This document shows positions 50,913 through 62,140 of a stretch of 64,000 nucleotides of DNA, piece after piece. A program made the position numbers and the translations under genes. Under the pieces are notes generated by a model. The model saw only the letters and a list, made by a program, of their open reading frames with translations. It did no database searches and was not told the origin of the DNA. The stretch is from positions 2,604,001 to 2,668,000 of the forward strand of contig NZ_CP016543.2 in the NCBI RefSeq assembly GCF_001687665.2, read 5' to 3'. Position 1 is the stretch's first letter, and every line of letters starts with the position of its first letter. The stretch is from Planococcus donghaensis (GTDB taxonomy: Bacteria; Bacillota; Bacilli; Bacillales_A; Planococcaceae).

Positions 50913-51506
50913 TTATTCGCTAACAGTTACACCTGTTGGAACTTCGTGGTGGTGGCGGCAGCGCGGTTCGTATGCTTCTGATGCACCTACTAAAATAGTT
51001 GGATCATCTGAGCCTGCTGGTTTTCCGTCGATTAAACGTTGCGTTCGGCTGGCTGGAGAACCACAAACTGTACAGACCGCTTGAAGTTTGGTTACTTGTT
51101 CAGCGATTGCGAGTAGTGCGGGCATCGGTCCGAACGGACGGCCTCGAAAGTCTTGGTCGAGTCCTGCAACAATTACGCGGAAACCGTGATTGGCGAGTTT
51201 CTGAACATTTTCGATAATGGCTTCATCGAAAAATTGAGCTTCATCAATAGCAATTACATCAAATTCGTCTGTGATGTAATCCCACATTTCCGAAGAGCGA
51301 GAAATGGGTAGTGCAATAACAGTTGCACCATTATGCGAAACAACCGCTTCTTTACTATAACGGTCATCGATTTTTGGTTTAAATACAGCGATTTTTTGTT
51401 TGGCGAATTGGGAACGGCGAACACGTCGGATCAATTCTTCTGATTTCCCAGAAAACATACTCCCGCAAATCAGTTCGACCCATCCTGTTTGTTTCATGAC
51501 ATACAT
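50913..51506 (-). CDS. tdk: Thymidine kinase
   Basis: 197 aa from the ATG at 51504-51506, after AAAGGGG; an upstream frame start lacks spacing. Walker [22 protein letters not shown] catalytic block ([15 protein letters not shown]), and a structural zinc site ([13 protein letters not shown] with C-terminal CRHHHEV). Type II thymidine kinase. It is a salvage enzyme downstream of rpmE in the conserved order. Confidence 0.96.
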   Translation of the reverse strand: MYVMKQTGWVELICGSMFSGKSEELIRRVRRSQFAKQKIAVFKPKIDDRYSKEAVVSHNGATVIALPISRSSEMWDYITDEFDVIAIDEAQFFDEAIIENVQKLANHGFRVIVAGLDQDFRGRPFGPMPALLAIAEQVTKLQAVCTVCGSPASRTQRLIDGKPAGSDDPTILVGASEAYEPRCRHHHEVPTGVTVSE

Positions 51507-51831
51507 AGGTGAGACCCCTTTCAAACACTTTGTAATCTTACTTTACCATGGCTTTATCGTTAATAGGTGATGCTATCTACAGACTTGTATTCTTAATCGT
51601 AAGCTTATTTTCGTAAGTCAGCCCTTTATTTATCATACCAAAATAATGCTGCATTCTGCGGATTTTTTGGGATATGTAAGGTGTTTTTTCAGATTTAAAA
51701 CGAAAAAAATACCCGCCTGGCGTTTTCGCGCGAGGCAGGTATAATTTTAATTGATACTTGAAAGCAAAAGACTGGATAATGGAAATTCGCAAATTGAAAA
51801 TTTCCAATTCCAGTCTGATGCTGAGCAAATA
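51507..51831. other. Intergenic region between tdk and rpmE
   Basis: 325 bp; ORFs here have no ribosome site. It holds the rpmE terminator (51709-51742) and presumably the tdk promoter. Nothing else evident. Confidence 0.5.
51709..51743 (-). terminator. Terminator of rpmE
   Basis: TACCCGCCT / AGGCAGGTA stem (one mismatch) with inner GCG/CGC, followed by a T-rich stretch on the minus strand. Confidence 0.78.
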
Positions 51832-52047
51832 TTACTCGTTGATTTCTTCTTTTAAGCCGTACTTTTTGTTGAAACGATCTACGCGGCCATCTGCTGCTGC
51901 GAACTTCTGACGTCCAGTGTAGAATGGATGACATTCAGAGCAAAGCTCAACGTTGATGTTTTCTTTTACAGAACCAGTTGTGAAAGAGTTTCCACATGAG
52001 CAAGTTACTGTAGCTTGTTTGTAATCTGGGTGAATTCCTGTTTTCAT
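51832..52047 (-). CDS. rpmE: 50S ribosomal protein L31, zinc-binding type
   Basis: 71 aa. The zinc-binding cysteines are present: CSCGNSF and [15 protein letters not shown], so this is the zinc-replete (type A) form rather than YtiA. It is preceded by a 111-base leader with its own promoter and a stable hairpin. Confidence 0.95.
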   Translation of the reverse strand: MKTGIHPDYKQATVTCSCGNSFTTGSVKENINVELCSECHPFYTGRQKFAAADGRVDRFNKKYGLKEEINE

Positions 52048-52101
52048 AATAATTTTCTCCTCTCGCCCTGAACCATCTGGAACAGAGTTTAATCTATTTT
52101 A

Positions 52102-52141
52102 CTATTGCCTTACACGGTTCTTTAGACCGTATATGCAATAG
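52102..52141 (-). promoter_or_regulatory. Hairpin in the rpmE leader, candidate L31 autoregulatory element or rho terminator
   Basis: CTATTGC / GCAATAG outer stem and ACGGT / ACCGT inner stem around CTAAAGA on the minus strand. It lies inside the transcript predicted from the promoter at 52165-52193. Firmicutes L31 leaders are known structured elements; whether this one belongs to that class was not tested. Confidence 0.5.
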
Positions 52142-52164
52142 CTTTAATTTAAATCACTAACATT

Positions 52165-52193
52165 ATCTTATCAAATGCTGCGGTTTTTTGCAA
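52165..52193 (-). promoter_or_regulatory. Promoter of rpmE
   Basis: Minus strand TTGCAA (52188-52193), 17-bp spacer, TAAGAT (52165-52170), just before and within the region after the rho stop. Confidence 0.6.
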
Positions 52194-52197
52194 GTAC

Positions 52198-53481
52198 TTA
52201 GATCATCTTCTTGTTGCTGCGATGAGTTTTCATTTCTGTAGCCAATTGCTCAAAAAATTCTTCATTCGTATTGGTTTGACCTAATTTCTTTAAGAAACGT
52301 TCGCCAAAATCATGCGAATCTGAGAAAGTTTTTCGAATTGCCCAAAGCTTTTCAAGTTGTTTTGGATCAATCAATAATTCTTCCTTACGTGTACCTGAAC
52401 GGCGAATATCAAGTGCTGGGAAAATACGGCGCTCTGCCAAAGAACGATCAAGATGCAATTCCATATTGCCTGTTCCTTTAAATTCCTCGTAAATGACTTC
52501 GTCCATGCGTGACCCTGTTTCTACTAAAGCTGTAGCTAAAATTGTTAAGCTACCACCTTCTTCAATATTACGGGCTGCCCCAAAAAAGCGTTTAGGTCTA
52601 TGGAAAGCAGCTGGATCAATTCCTCCTGATAGTGTACGACCACTCGGCGGAATAACCAAATTATATGCTCGCGCTAAACGCGTAATCGAATCCATCAAAA
52701 TAACCACATCGCGCTTGTGTTCGACAAGACGCATTGCACGCTCAAGAACAAGTTCTGCCACTTTTACATGGTTTTCAGGCACTTCGTCAAATGTCGACGA
52801 CACAACGTCAGCATCTACAGAGCGCTCGATATCCGTTACTTCTTCAGGACGTTCGTCGATTAGCAATACGATTAATTCGGCTTCTGGATGGTTGGTTGTA
52901 ATCGAATTAGCGATTTCTTTTAACAACATCGTCTTTCCTGCTTTTGGTGGCGCTACGATCAATCCGCGTTGACCAAATCCAACAGGTGAAACCAAATCCA
53001 TAATGCGCGTAGACAAATGGGCCGGTGTCGTTTCTAAACGAATATGTCGATCTGGATAAAGTGGAGTAAGTCCTGGGAAATGGACGCGTTCTTTTGCCAC
53101 TTCTGGATCTTCCCCATTTACCGCTTCAACTTGAAGCAAACCAAAATAACGTTCGTTTTCTTTCGGTGGACGCACTTTCCCAGAAACTTTATCGCCATTT
53201 CTTAAATCAAAACGACGAATTTGTGAAGCCGAAATGTAAATGTCTTGGGAACTTGGCGAGTAGTTGATTGGTCGTAAGAAACCAAAGCCTTCAGATTGAA
53301 TAATTTCTAATACGCCTTCCATAAAGAAAAAGCCTTCTAGTTCTGCGCGTGTTTTTAAAATCGCAAAAATAAGTTCCTTTTTGGTCAGTTTACTGTAATT
53401 GGTTAGTTTGTATTCTTTCGCTAAATTATAAAGTTCTTTTAGCGTCATATTCTCCAATGCGGAGATTGTAATCGTTGCCAT
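52198..53481 (-). CDS. rho: Transcription termination factor Rho
   Basis: 427 aa when started at the ATG at 53479-53481 ([19 protein letters not shown]), the normal Rho N-terminus and length; the longer frame would run through the upstream hairpin. N-terminal RNA-binding region with FGFLRP, Walker [18 protein letters not shown], Walker [17 protein letters not shown], and the secondary RNA site and R-loop regions ([20 protein letters not shown]). RNA helicase that ends transcription. Confidence 0.96.
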   Translation of the reverse strand: MATITISALENMTLKELYNLAKEYKLTNYSKLTKKELIFAILKTRAELEGFFFMEGVLEIIQSEGFGFLRPINYSPSSQDIYISASQIRRFDLRNGDKVSGKVRPPKENERYFGLLQVEAVNGEDPEVAKERVHFPGLTPLYPDRHIRLETTPAHLSTRIMDLVSPVGFGQRGLIVAPPKAGKTMLLKEIANSITTNHPEAELIVLLIDERPEEVTDIERSVDADVVSSTFDEVPENHVKVAELVLERAMRLVEHKRDVVILMDSITRLARAYNLVIPPSGRTLSGGIDPAAFHRPKRFFGAARNIEEGGSLTILATALVETGSRMDEVIYEEFKGTGNMELHLDRSLAERRIFPALDIRRSGTRKEELLIDPKQLEKLWAIRKTFSDSHDFGERFLKKLGQTNTNEEFFEQLATEMKTHRSNKKMI

Positions 53482-53567
53482 GTATCGGACACCACTCTTA
53501 TTTGTATTATTTTTGTTTGTAGAATTACTGAGGATCAGTAGTGAATGATTGAGAAGATCTTTAAAGA

Positions 53568-53596
53568 AGAAGCCCGGCAAAATGCCGGACTCATTT
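53568..53596 (-). terminator. Hairpin between glpX and rho
   Basis: AGTCCGGCA / TGCCGGGCT with loop TTT on the minus strand, followed by TCTTCTTT; a moderate terminator, 20 bases past the glpX stop. Confidence 0.65.
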
Positions 53597-53611
53597 TATG
53601 AAGTAGGATCG

Positions 53612-54577
53612 TTAATCGTTCATTACGAGATTCGGCTTTTTCTGTAGGCTGTGTCGCCCTTCGATAAAGCGGATTGTTCCTGATTTTGCACGCATAACCA
53701 ATGTATGACTTTCTGCAAAACCACCTTTTAGCTGAACGCCTTTTAGCAGTTCACCGTCTGTAACACCGGTTGCCGCAAAAATAGCATCGTCGCCTTTAAC
53801 GAGGTCGTCCATCATTAGGACTTTGCTTACGTCAATGCCCATATCAATGCAACGCTGTGCTTCTTCTTCGTTTTGAGGAAGAAGTTTCCCTTGGATTTCC
53901 CCACCTAGGCATTTTAAACCTACTGCGGCGATAACGCCCTCAGGTGCACCACCGATGCCGAATAAAATATCTACACCCGTTTGGTCAAACGCTGTATTAA
54001 TCGCACCAGCTACATCGCCATCTGAAATTAGTTTGATGCGTGCGCCTGCTGCACGGATTTGATCGATGATGTCTTGATGACGCGGTCGATCCATCAATGT
54101 AGCAACAACTTCCTCTATGTTTTTATTTTTGGCTTTTGCCACTGCACGAAGGTTATCAATGACCGGTGCATTAATATCGATTTTGCCGACTGATTCGGGT
54201 CCAACCGCTATTTTTTCCATATACATATCCGGTGCATTTAAAAGGTTACCGCGGTCAGCGATTGCTAGAACTGCTAACGCATTCCAACCACCCGCTGCTA
54301 CAATATTTGTACCTTCTAGAGGGTCCACAGCAACATCCACTTCTGGACCATTGCCTGTTCCTAACTCTTCACCGATATAAAGCATAGGTGCCTCGTCCAT
54401 TTCTCCTTCACCAATAACGACAACTCCACGCATAGGAATCGTATCAAATACAGTTCTCATTGCTGTTGTTGCTGCGTCATCTGCTTCGTTCTTTAAGCCG
54501 CGCCCCATCCATTTTGAAGAAGCAATTGCTGCTGCTTCGGTGATGCGCACTAATTCCATCGATAAACTTCGTTCCAT
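53612..54577 (-). CDS. glpX: Fructose-1,6-bisphosphatase class II
   Basis: 321 aa from the ATG at 54575-54577, after GGAGG. Metal-binding [20 protein letters not shown] and [18 protein letters not shown]. Gluconeogenic step from fructose-1,6-bisphosphate to fructose-6-phosphate; belongs with fba and tal in this cluster. Same length as the B. subtilis YwjI protein. Confidence 0.95.
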   Translation of the reverse strand: MERSLSMELVRITEAAAIASSKWMGRGLKNEADDAATTAMRTVFDTIPMRGVVVIGEGEMDEAPMLYIGEELGTGNGPEVDVAVDPLEGTNIVAAGGWNALAVLAIADRGNLLNAPDMYMEKIAVGPESVGKIDINAPVIDNLRAVAKAKNKNIEEVVATLMDRPRHQDIIDQIRAAGARIKLISDGDVAGAINTAFDQTGVDILFGIGGAPEGVIAAVGLKCLGGEIQGKLLPQNEEEAQRCIDMGIDVSKVLMMDDLVKGDDAIFAATGVTDGELLKGVQLKGGFAESHTLVMRAKSGTIRFIEGRHSLQKKPNLVMND

Positions 54578-54649
54578 ACTTTTAGTTCCTCCGTTCGGCA
54601 TTAACTATATCTATATTATTGTAGCATATATTTTTGCACTAACAGAGAG

Positions 54650-55948
54650 TCAATTCGCGTCTTGGCTAAGGTCAGACTTCATGCTTGTTACCGGATCAAT
54701 GGTCTCTCTCCGAATATCAGCACCTAAACCTTGTAGTTTTTCGATAATAGATGAATAGCCTCGTTCAATATGATAAATTTCACGAATTTCGGTTTCGCCT
54801 TCTGCAAGTAAACCAGCAATTACTAAAGCGGCTCCTGCACGTAAGTCAGATGCGACTACAGTCGCAGATGTCAACGGGGTTGGACCTGTAACAATTGCAG
54901 CTCTTCCCTCAACGCGACCACTTGCATTCATCCGACGAAGTTCATCAATATGCTTGAAGCGAGCTGAGTAAATTGTATCCGTAATCATAGAAGATCCATG
55001 AGCTTGGGTCATTAAGACAGAAAATGGTTGTTGCAGATCGGTCGGGAATCCAGGATAAACCAATGTCTTTACATCAATCGCATTTAATTGATTAGACTTT
55101 GGAATATAAATCGATTCTTCGCCTTCTTGGACATCAACGCCCATTTCACGTAATTTAGCAGTCAAGGCTTCCATATGGAATGGGATAACGTTATCAATCG
55201 TTATACCGTCGCCTACAGCTGCTGCCATAATCATAAATGTTCCAGCTTCGATACGGTCAGGAATAATTGTATGGTTTGTTCCATGCAATTCTTCCACTCC
55301 GTCGATACGGATAACGTCCGTTCCAGCACCTTTGATCTTTGCACCCATATTCGTTAATAATGTTGCTACATCAATAATTTCTGGCTCTTTTGCAGCATTT
55401 TCGATCGTTGTTTGACCTTTTGCCATAACAGCTGCCAACATAATATTGATAGTTGCCCCAACACTCACTACGTCTAGGTAAATTTTAGCTCCACGAAGTT
55501 CATCAGCACGCAAATAAATGGCGCCGTGTTCATTTGTTACTTTTGCGCCAAGCGCTTCAAAGCCTTTAATATGTTGGTCGATTGGACGAGGTCCTAAGAA
55601 ACAGCCACCTGGTAGACCGATTGCCGCATGCTTAAAACGCCCTAACATCGCGCCCATCATGTAATAAGATGCTCGCAATTTTTTGACGTTGCCATTTGGC
55701 AATGGCATATCAATCATTTTCGTTGGATCGATATTCATCGTTCCATCTTCAAATGTGACTTCGCCACCGATTTCTTCCAAAATACTTTTCAGTGTCCATG
55801 CATCAGAAATTCCCGGTAATCCTTCAATCGACACAGGCGAATTCGCCAAAATCGATGCAGGAATCAAAGCAACTGCACTATTTTTAGCGCCATTGACTTT
55901 AATTGTTCCGGAAAGGCGATTGCCGCCCTTTATTTTATAAACATCCAT
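54650..55948 (-). CDS. murAB: UDP-N-acetylglucosamine 1-carboxyvinyltransferase (second MurA)
   Basis: 432 aa, ATG after AAAGGAG. Lys in [16 protein letters not shown] and catalytic Cys in [19 protein letters not shown]. Paralogue of the MurA at 30765; position between tal and glpX is that of B. subtilis murAB (murZ). In Bacillus the first paralogue is the essential one and this is secondary. Confidence 0.95.
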   Translation of the reverse strand: MDVYKIKGGNRLSGTIKVNGAKNSAVALIPASILANSPVSIEGLPGISDAWTLKSILEEIGGEVTFEDGTMNIDPTKMIDMPLPNGNVKKLRASYYMMGAMLGRFKHAAIGLPGGCFLGPRPIDQHIKGFEALGAKVTNEHGAIYLRADELRGAKIYLDVVSVGATINIMLAAVMAKGQTTIENAAKEPEIIDVATLLTNMGAKIKGAGTDVIRIDGVEELHGTNHTIIPDRIEAGTFMIMAAAVGDGITIDNVIPFHMEALTAKLREMGVDVQEGEESIYIPKSNQLNAIDVKTLVYPGFPTDLQQPFSVLMTQAHGSSMITDTIYSARFKHIDELRRMNASGRVEGRAAIVTGPTPLTSATVVASDLRAGAALVIAGLLAEGETEIREIYHIERGYSSIIEKLQGLGADIRRETIDPVTSMKSDLSQDAN

Positions 55949-56022
55949 TGAATTTCTCCTTTATCCACTTTTCTGGCTGTTACGTTAGCCTGAAAAGTTC
56001 AATTGGTTCGGCTATAAAATGG

Positions 56023-56090
56023 CTTGCCGATCACAACTTAGGTTTTCTCCGCTCAAGCGGTCAGCACCCTTTTCTACTTTATCGGCAAAA
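56023..56090 (-). repeat. Long hairpin after tal
   Basis: TTTGCCGAT / ATCGGCAAG arms around a 49-base loop that itself holds CCGCTTGAGCGG. A weak T-rich tail follows. It may be the tal terminator or a structured intergenic element; the text feels like a repeat but no second copy is in this window. Confidence 0.5.
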
Positions 56091-56121
56091 AGGATACTGC
56101 TATTTTTTATTTCACATTATT

Positions 56122-56769
56122 TTAAACTGAACGTTTTTCCCAATCTGCAAGGAACGCTTCGATTCCTTGATCTGTTAATGGGTGTTTAAACATCTGGTGC
56201 ATTACTTTAATCGGCATTGTTGCAATATGTGCACCGTTCAAAGCAGCTTCTGTAACGTGCTGTGGATGACGGATAGATGCTGCAATAATTTCTGAAGAAA
56301 TATCGTGGATTGCAAACATCTCTGCGATTGTTGCGATCAAGTCCATGCCGTTATGTCCGATATCATCAAGACGGCCAAGGAATGGGGAAACGTAAGCTGC
56401 TCCTGCACGTGCTGCAAGCAATGCTTGATTAGCGCTGAAGATCAATGTAACGTTTACTTTTTTGCCTTCTGAAGCAAGAACTGCACAAGCTTTCAAGCCT
56501 TCTGGTGTCATCGGCAATTTCACTGTAATGTTTGGAGCAAGATCCGCAAGCTCGCGGCCTTCTTTAATCATGCCTTCTGCATCAAGGGCAATAACTTCTC
56601 CGCTAATTGAACCATCAACTAGAGCGGCAATTTCTTTTAAGCGGTCGTGAAATGAGACATTTTTCTCTTTTGCCACCAATGATGGATTTGTCGTTACACC
56701 TGATAGAATTCCCCAAGCATGCGCTTCTTTAATTTCATCAAAGTTTGCTGTATCAATAAAAAATTTCAT
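56122..56769 (-). CDS. tal: Transaldolase (small, TalC/FSA-like)
   Basis: 215 aa, ATG after GGAGGAG. Short transaldolase: [32 protein letters not shown], the Schiff-base Lys in [26 protein letters not shown]/[12 protein letters not shown], and [13 protein letters not shown]. Pentose-phosphate pathway; the fructose-6-phosphate aldolase alternative cannot be excluded from sequence. Confidence 0.9.
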   Translation of the reverse strand: MKFFIDTANFDEIKEAHAWGILSGVTTNPSLVAKEKNVSFHDRLKEIAALVDGSISGEVIALDAEGMIKEGRELADLAPNITVKLPMTPEGLKACAVLASEGKKVNVTLIFSANQALLAARAGAAYVSPFLGRLDDIGHNGMDLIATIAEMFAIHDISSEIIAASIRHPQHVTEAALNGAHIATMPIKVMHQMFKHPLTDQGIEAFLADWEKRSV

Positions 56770-56799
56770 TGTTTTTTTCTCCTCCAGTATGATGGGAAA

Positions 56800-56829
56800 A
56801 AGAGAAGCCGTCTTTCGAACGCTTCTCTT
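56800..56829 (-). terminator. Terminator between fbaA and tal
   Basis: AGAGAAGC / GCTTCTCT stem around GTTCGAAAGACG-type loop, followed by TTTTTCCC on the minus strand. Confidence 0.85.
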
Positions 56830-56848
56830 GCCTCTTTTTGTTTTCTAC

Positions 56849-57706
56849 TTACGCTTTTTGAGAACTTCCAAACTCACGCATTTTGCCCATTACTGTCTTT
56901 TTAATAGCTTCGCGAGCTGGCCCCATGTATTTACGTGGATCGTAAACATCCGGATCATTGTTTAATGCATCGCGTACTGCTTGAGCCGATGTAATTTGGC
57001 TTTCTGTATTTACATTAATTTTTGATGTACCTAGAGATACTGCACGTTGAATATCTTTTAATGGAATTCCTGTTCCACCATGTAACACAAGTGGCACGTC
57101 ACATTGCTGTGAGATTTCTTCCATTTCTTTAAATCCTAAGTTCGGTTCTCCTTTATAAGGACCATGAACAGAACCAAGCGCAGGCGCTAGGCAATCAATA
57201 CCTGTTTCGTCAACCATTTGCTTGCATTCTTGTGGATCTGCATAAATAACGCCGTCAGCAATAATATCGTCTTCTTGTCCACCAACAGTTCCTAATTCAG
57301 CTTCAACCGAAACATTATTTTGGCGAGCATATTCTACAACTTGTTTTGTGATTTCAATATTTTCTTCAAACGGATGATGAGAAGCATCGATCATAACAGA
57401 TGTGAATCCTGCATCAATCGCTTCTTTACATTTTTCAAAGCTTGAACCGTGATCTAAATGGACTGCCACAGGTACTGTGATTTTGTAGTCGTGCATTAAT
57501 CCTTTGACCATATTAACCACTGTTGTGAATCCACCCATGTAACGAGCTGCACCTTCAGAAACTCCACAAATAACTGGTGAATTTTCTTCTTGTGCGGCTT
57601 GAAGAATAGCCTGAGTAAACTCTAAGTTATTTAAATTAAATTGACCAATTGCGTATCCTTCTTCTTTACCTTTTATCATCATTTCTTTCATAGAAACTAA
57701 CGGCAT
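56849..57706 (-). CDS. fbaA: Fructose-bisphosphate aldolase class II
   Basis: 285 aa, ATG after GAGGAGG. Zn ligands in [20 protein letters not shown] and [15 protein letters not shown], catalytic [17 protein letters not shown]. Central glycolysis/gluconeogenesis. Next to spo0F, as in B. subtilis. Confidence 0.96.
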   Translation of the reverse strand: MPLVSMKEMMIKGKEEGYAIGQFNLNNLEFTQAILQAAQEENSPVICGVSEGAARYMGGFTTVVNMVKGLMHDYKITVPVAVHLDHGSSFEKCKEAIDAGFTSVMIDASHHPFEENIEITKQVVEYARQNNVSVEAELGTVGGQEDDIIADGVIYADPQECKQMVDETGIDCLAPALGSVHGPYKGEPNLGFKEMEEISQQCDVPLVLHGGTGIPLKDIQRAVSLGTSKINVNTESQITSAQAVRDALNNDPDVYDPRKYMGPAREAIKKTVMGKMREFGSSQKA

Positions 57707-57793
57707 TCAAAATTCCTCCTCAGCAATGTTTAAAGCGAATATCTTTTATACTATATCAAAAACCCATTATTTACGCTACTTCTTCGACAATTA

Positions 57794-58150
57794 CTAATCT
57801 AATAATTGCTTAACCGCATCACGCACTTCAAAAACATCAAAAGGCTTTGTAAAATAATGCGCTGCTCCCCAATTAATCGACTCTCTAATCAGGTCAAGCT
57901 CTCCGTATGCAGTCATCATCAAAACATGAATGCTTGGGTTGCTTTTTTTCAACCGCTTCAAGATTTCAATGCCATCCATTCCTGGAATTTTCATATCTAA
58001 TAAAACAAGGTCTGGTGGAGATTCCTGAACTTTTTCAATCGCCTCTAAACCACTTCCGGCTGTTATCGCTAGGTAACCTTCTTTAGTAAAGACTTCTTTT
58101 AACAACAACCGAATTCCCGGTTGATCGTCTACTATCAAAACGGTTTTCAA
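57794..58150 (-). CDS. spo0F: Response regulator Spo0F
   Basis: 118 aa, TTG start after AAGGAGAGG. Stand-alone receiver domain: acidic pocket IVDDQPGIRLLLKEVF, phosphorylated Asp in VLLDMKIPGMDGIEILKRL, Thr in LMMTAYGELDLI, Lys in FTKPFDVFEVRDAVKQLL. The DMKIPGMDGIEILKR block and the fbaA neighbour identify Spo0F, the phosphorelay intermediate of sporulation initiation. Its retention in a region that has lost spoIIR, spoIID, spoIIQ and spoIIID implies another use (competence, biofilm or stationary-phase control). Confidence 0.92.
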   Translation of the reverse strand: MKTVLIVDDQPGIRLLLKEVFTKEGYLAITAGSGLEAIEKVQESPPDLVLLDMKIPGMDGIEILKRLKKSNPSIHVLMMTAYGELDLIRESINWGAAHYFTKPFDVFEVRDAVKQLLD

Positions 58151-58199
58151 AAAAAGCCTCTCCTTTATCTGCTATACTTTTAAAAAACGAGGTGATTTT

Positions 58200-58685
58200 A
58201 TGGATTTATCCACAATTCAATTGACCCGCGTATTCGAACCTCTTTCAGAAGAACACGAAGCTATCGACAGCATCGCTTCTGTGTTAGCGCAAGCTGCTGT
58301 TGCAGAAGGCACTATTTTCATCGCTGCTTTTGGTGAGATGAAAGCTGTGACAGCCGTTGCCCTCTATAGCGATGCACCTCTAGTCGCTGCAGCTGAATGG
58401 TCGCCTGCAAGCATTGTGACCGGTATCGATCGCGTCTTCATTTTAACACCCCATAGCGAAGGCACAGAACTTGCCGGCAGGTTATCAGATGCCGGCATCT
58501 CTTTTGCGCTCGTTGCACCGCCTTCAACCGACAGCGAGTTGGCCGAGGCTTTTCTAGCCTTGCCTAATGAAAAAACTCCCTTATTACAAGACGATAACAG
58601 ACTAGCGTTAGTTCCGCATGCGTTTGCTGGCCTGTATATTTATTATGCCGTTAAATTGCGCATAGATAAACTACTAGCTCAATAA
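58200..58685 (+). CDS. ywjG: DUF2529 (YwjG) family protein
   Basis: 161 aa, ATG after GAGGTG. SIS-like alpha/beta pattern (GTIFIAAFGEMKAVTAVAL, RVFILTPHSEGTELAGRL). Divergent from spo0F and convergent with pyrG, the same arrangement as B. subtilis ywjG. Function unknown. Confidence 0.86.
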   Translation: MDLSTIQLTRVFEPLSEEHEAIDSIASVLAQAAVAEGTIFIAAFGEMKAVTAVALYSDAPLVAAAEWSPASIVTGIDRVFILTPHSEGTELAGRLSDAGISFALVAPPSTDSELAEAFLALPNEKTPLLQDDNRLALVPHAFAGLYIYYAVKLRIDKLLAQ

Positions 58686-58699
58686 AACATCTTATATAC

Positions 58700-58735
58700 A
58701 AAAGCCTTCCCTTTTTTCAAGGGAAGGCTTTTGTC
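58700..58735. terminator. Bidirectional terminator of ywjG and pyrG
   Basis: AAAAGCCTTCCCTT / AAGGGAAGGCTTTT perfect stem with loop TTTTC, A and T runs on both sides. Confidence 0.93.
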
Positions 58736-58737
58736 GT

Positions 58738-60351
<1,614 letters not shown>

Positions 60352-60369
60352 TTATTATAAAAATAAAAA

Positions 60370-60400
60370 GCGCTCCTCCTGCTGCATGCAGGGGGAGCGC
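60370..60400 (-). terminator. pyrG leader attenuator hairpin
   Basis: On the minus strand GCGCTCCCCCTGC / GCAGGAGGAGCGC stem followed by TTTTTATTTTTAT, 33 bases before the pyrG ATG. The C-rich 5' arm can pair with a poly-G 5' end made by reiterative transcription, which is the B. subtilis antitermination mechanism when CTP is low. Confidence 0.9.
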
Positions 60401-60432
60401 GTAAACTGTACGAATCATCTCTCCTATTTTAA

Positions 60433-60475
60433 GGAGCCCAAATAAAATCTTATCCAGTCCGGACTCATAAGTCAA
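60433..60475 (-). promoter_or_regulatory. pyrG promoter and GGGCTCC initiation site
   Basis: TTGACT (60470-60475), 17-bp spacer, TAAGAT (60447-60452), then seven bases to GGGCTCC whose first G is at 60439. Start at GGG followed by C is the sequence that permits repeated G addition at low CTP. Confidence 0.9.
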
Positions 60476-60493
60476 GGTAAAAAAATGTTCAGA

Positions 60494-61060
60494 TTACTTC
60501 AAGTCATCTTCGTCGTCGTCTTCGTCTTCGTCGTCATCTTCGTCATCGATGATATTGCCATCCATGTCTTCAACTAGTACGTCGTCTTCATCTTTGTCGT
60601 CATCCGCATCAAAATCTAGCACTTCGATAGGTGATTTAACCACTTCATCGTCGTCGTCATCATCGTCGTCGTCTTCGCCGAAATCTTCAAATTCCAACTC
60701 ATCTTCTAATGCCAATTCATCTAAATCGTCAAAGCCTTCATCGTCAGCAACTTTCGCTTTCTTTTTACGCGCTTTAACAGTTGGTGCCGATTCTTCTTCA
60801 ATTTGTTCAACCGGGTACCACTCACGAAGACCCCAACGGTTTTCGCCCAAGATTAAAAAGCGTCCGTCGATATTCAGATCCGTATAGAATTGGACTAAAC
60901 GTTCTTTCATATCTTCTTTCGATAAGTTCAATAATTTCTCGATTTCTGCAACAAGTTCTGCATATGTTTTTGTTTCATGTGTCTCTTCCAACATTGCATA
61001 TGTCAAGTCAACAAACGACTCTTCTATTAGTTCTTCTTTAGATAATTCACGAATTTTCAT
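60494..61060 (-). CDS. rpoE: RNA polymerase delta subunit
   Basis: 188 aa from the ATG at 61058-61060, about ten bases after AAGGGA. N-terminal HARE-HTH domain (about 1-90, MKIRELSKEELIEESFVDLT, RFLILGENRWGLREWYPV) and a long Asp/Glu-rich C-terminal tail with runs of Asp coded by GAY repeats. It modulates initiation and recycling of RNA polymerase. No terminator separates it from the pyrG promoter 19 bases downstream. Confidence 0.95.
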   Translation of the reverse strand: MKIRELSKEELIEESFVDLTYAMLEETHETKTYAELVAEIEKLLNLSKEDMKERLVQFYTDLNIDGRFLILGENRWGLREWYPVEQIEEESAPTVKARKKKAKVADDEGFDDLDELALEDELEFEDFGEDDDDDDDDDEVVKSPIEVLDFDADDDKDEDDVLVEDMDGNIIDDEDDDEDEDDDEDDLK

Positions 61061-61121
61061 TCCGTGCACGTCCCTTCTTCTTCTTAACTTAATTCATTAT
61101 ATACAAACTAACTAGTCTCCG

Positions 61122-61283
61122 CTACCGTGTATTCTTTTTTCTCGGATCTATTTGTTTCCATCCGAAATAAAATAAATAAATCGCCAGAACCATAAATGGA
61201 ATCGATCCCAAAGCTTTATTGTACAGGAAGAAAATCAGTATGACACAAATTGCAATGATTATGTAGTGTACAGCTTTTCGCAT
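61122..61283 (-). CDS. Small membrane protein, 53 aa, unrecognised
   Basis: ATG at 61281-61283, eight bases after AAGGA; stop TAG at 61122-61124. Two hydrophobic helices (about 5-20 HYIIIAICVILIFFLYNKA and 24-42 IPFMVLAIYLFYFGW), then a basic tail (KQIDPRKKNTR). No family known to me. It lies between rpoE and repeat array 4, on the same strand, so may be transcribed into rpoE. Confidence 0.65.
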   Translation of the reverse strand: MRKAVHYIIIAICVILIFFLYNKALGSIPFMVLAIYLFYFGWKQIDPRKKNTR

Positions 61284-61398
61284 AGGATCCATCCTTCTTG
61301 ATTTCTGTGATGCGTATTCTTTTATTATACAGAAGATAGTAGGGGATATCGACCGCCTACCTCATTGAATAAAAGAAATTGCCGGATTTGTGGCTAGC

Positions 61399-62082
61399 GT
61401 GCGTATTTTTGTTGGAACGCGCGTTTTTCTCCCGCTCCGCGCGTTTTTCTCCTGCTCCGCGCGTATTTCTCCCGCTCCGCGCGTATTTCTCTCGCACCGC
61501 GCGTTTTTCTCCTGCTCCGCGCGTATTTCTCTCGCACCGCGCGTATTTCTCCCGCTCCGCGCGTATTTCTCCCGCTCCGCGCGTTTTTCTCCTGCTCCGC
61601 GCGTATTTCTCTCGCACCGCGCGTATTTCTCCCGCTCCGCGCGTATTTCTCCCGCTCCGCGCGTTTTTCTCCTGCTCCGCGCGTATTTCTCTCGCACCGC
61701 GCGTATTTCTCCTGCTCCGCGCGTATTTCCACTGCTCCGCGCGTATTTCCACTGCTCCGCGCGTATTTCTCTCGCACCGCGCGTATTTCTCCCGCTCCGC
61801 GCGTATTTCTCCCGCTCCGCGCGTTTTTCTCCTGCTCCGCGCGTATTTCTTCTGCTCCGCGCGTATTCCTCCTGCACCGCGCGTATTTCTCTCGCACCGC
61901 GCGTATTTCTCTCGCACCGCGTGTATTTCTCCTGCTCCGCGCGTTTTTCTCCTGCTCCGCGCGTATTTCTCTCGCACCGCGCGTATTTCTCCCGCTCCGC
62001 GCGTTTTTCTCTCGCACCGCGCGTATTTCCACTGCTCCGCGCGTATTTCCACTGCTCCGCGCGTATTTCCACTGCTCCGCGC
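61399..62082 (+). repeat. Tandem 20-bp repeat array 4 (33 copies plus one degenerate)
   Basis: Exactly 33 uninterrupted copies of a 20-bp unit (consensus GCGCGTATTTCTCCCGCTCC) from 61419 to 62078, preceded by a decayed copy at 61399. Variants: T for A at base 6, and 3' ends CCCGCTCC, CTCGCACC, CCTGCTCC or CACTGCTCC. From 61499 the variants recur in an 80-bp order of four, then become irregular. The 60-bp codon-phase repeat makes long ORFs in several frames, all artefacts. It lies 3' of the mutase gene, adjoining its terminator. Confidence 0.97.
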
Positions 62083-62083
62083 A

Positions 62084-62127
62084 AAAAAGATGGAACCTTT
62101 GTCGAACGACAAAGGTTCCATCTTTTT
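62084..62127 (-). terminator. Terminator of the acyl-CoA mutase gene
   Basis: AAAAAGATGGAACCTTTGTC / GACAAAGGTTCCATCTTTTT, perfect 19-20 bp stem with loop GAAC or its complement; T run on the minus strand directly borders array 4. Confidence 0.93.
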
Positions 62128-62140
62128 ATCTAGCTTCTAC

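Noticed and set aside
51577..51934. Two minus-strand ORFs between tdk and rpmE
   Set aside because: One overlaps rpmE in another frame, both lack ribosome sites, and both cross the rpmE terminator.
60549..60887. 112-codon serine-rich plus-strand ORF
   Set aside because: Antisense shadow of the Asp/Glu repeat codons of rpoE.
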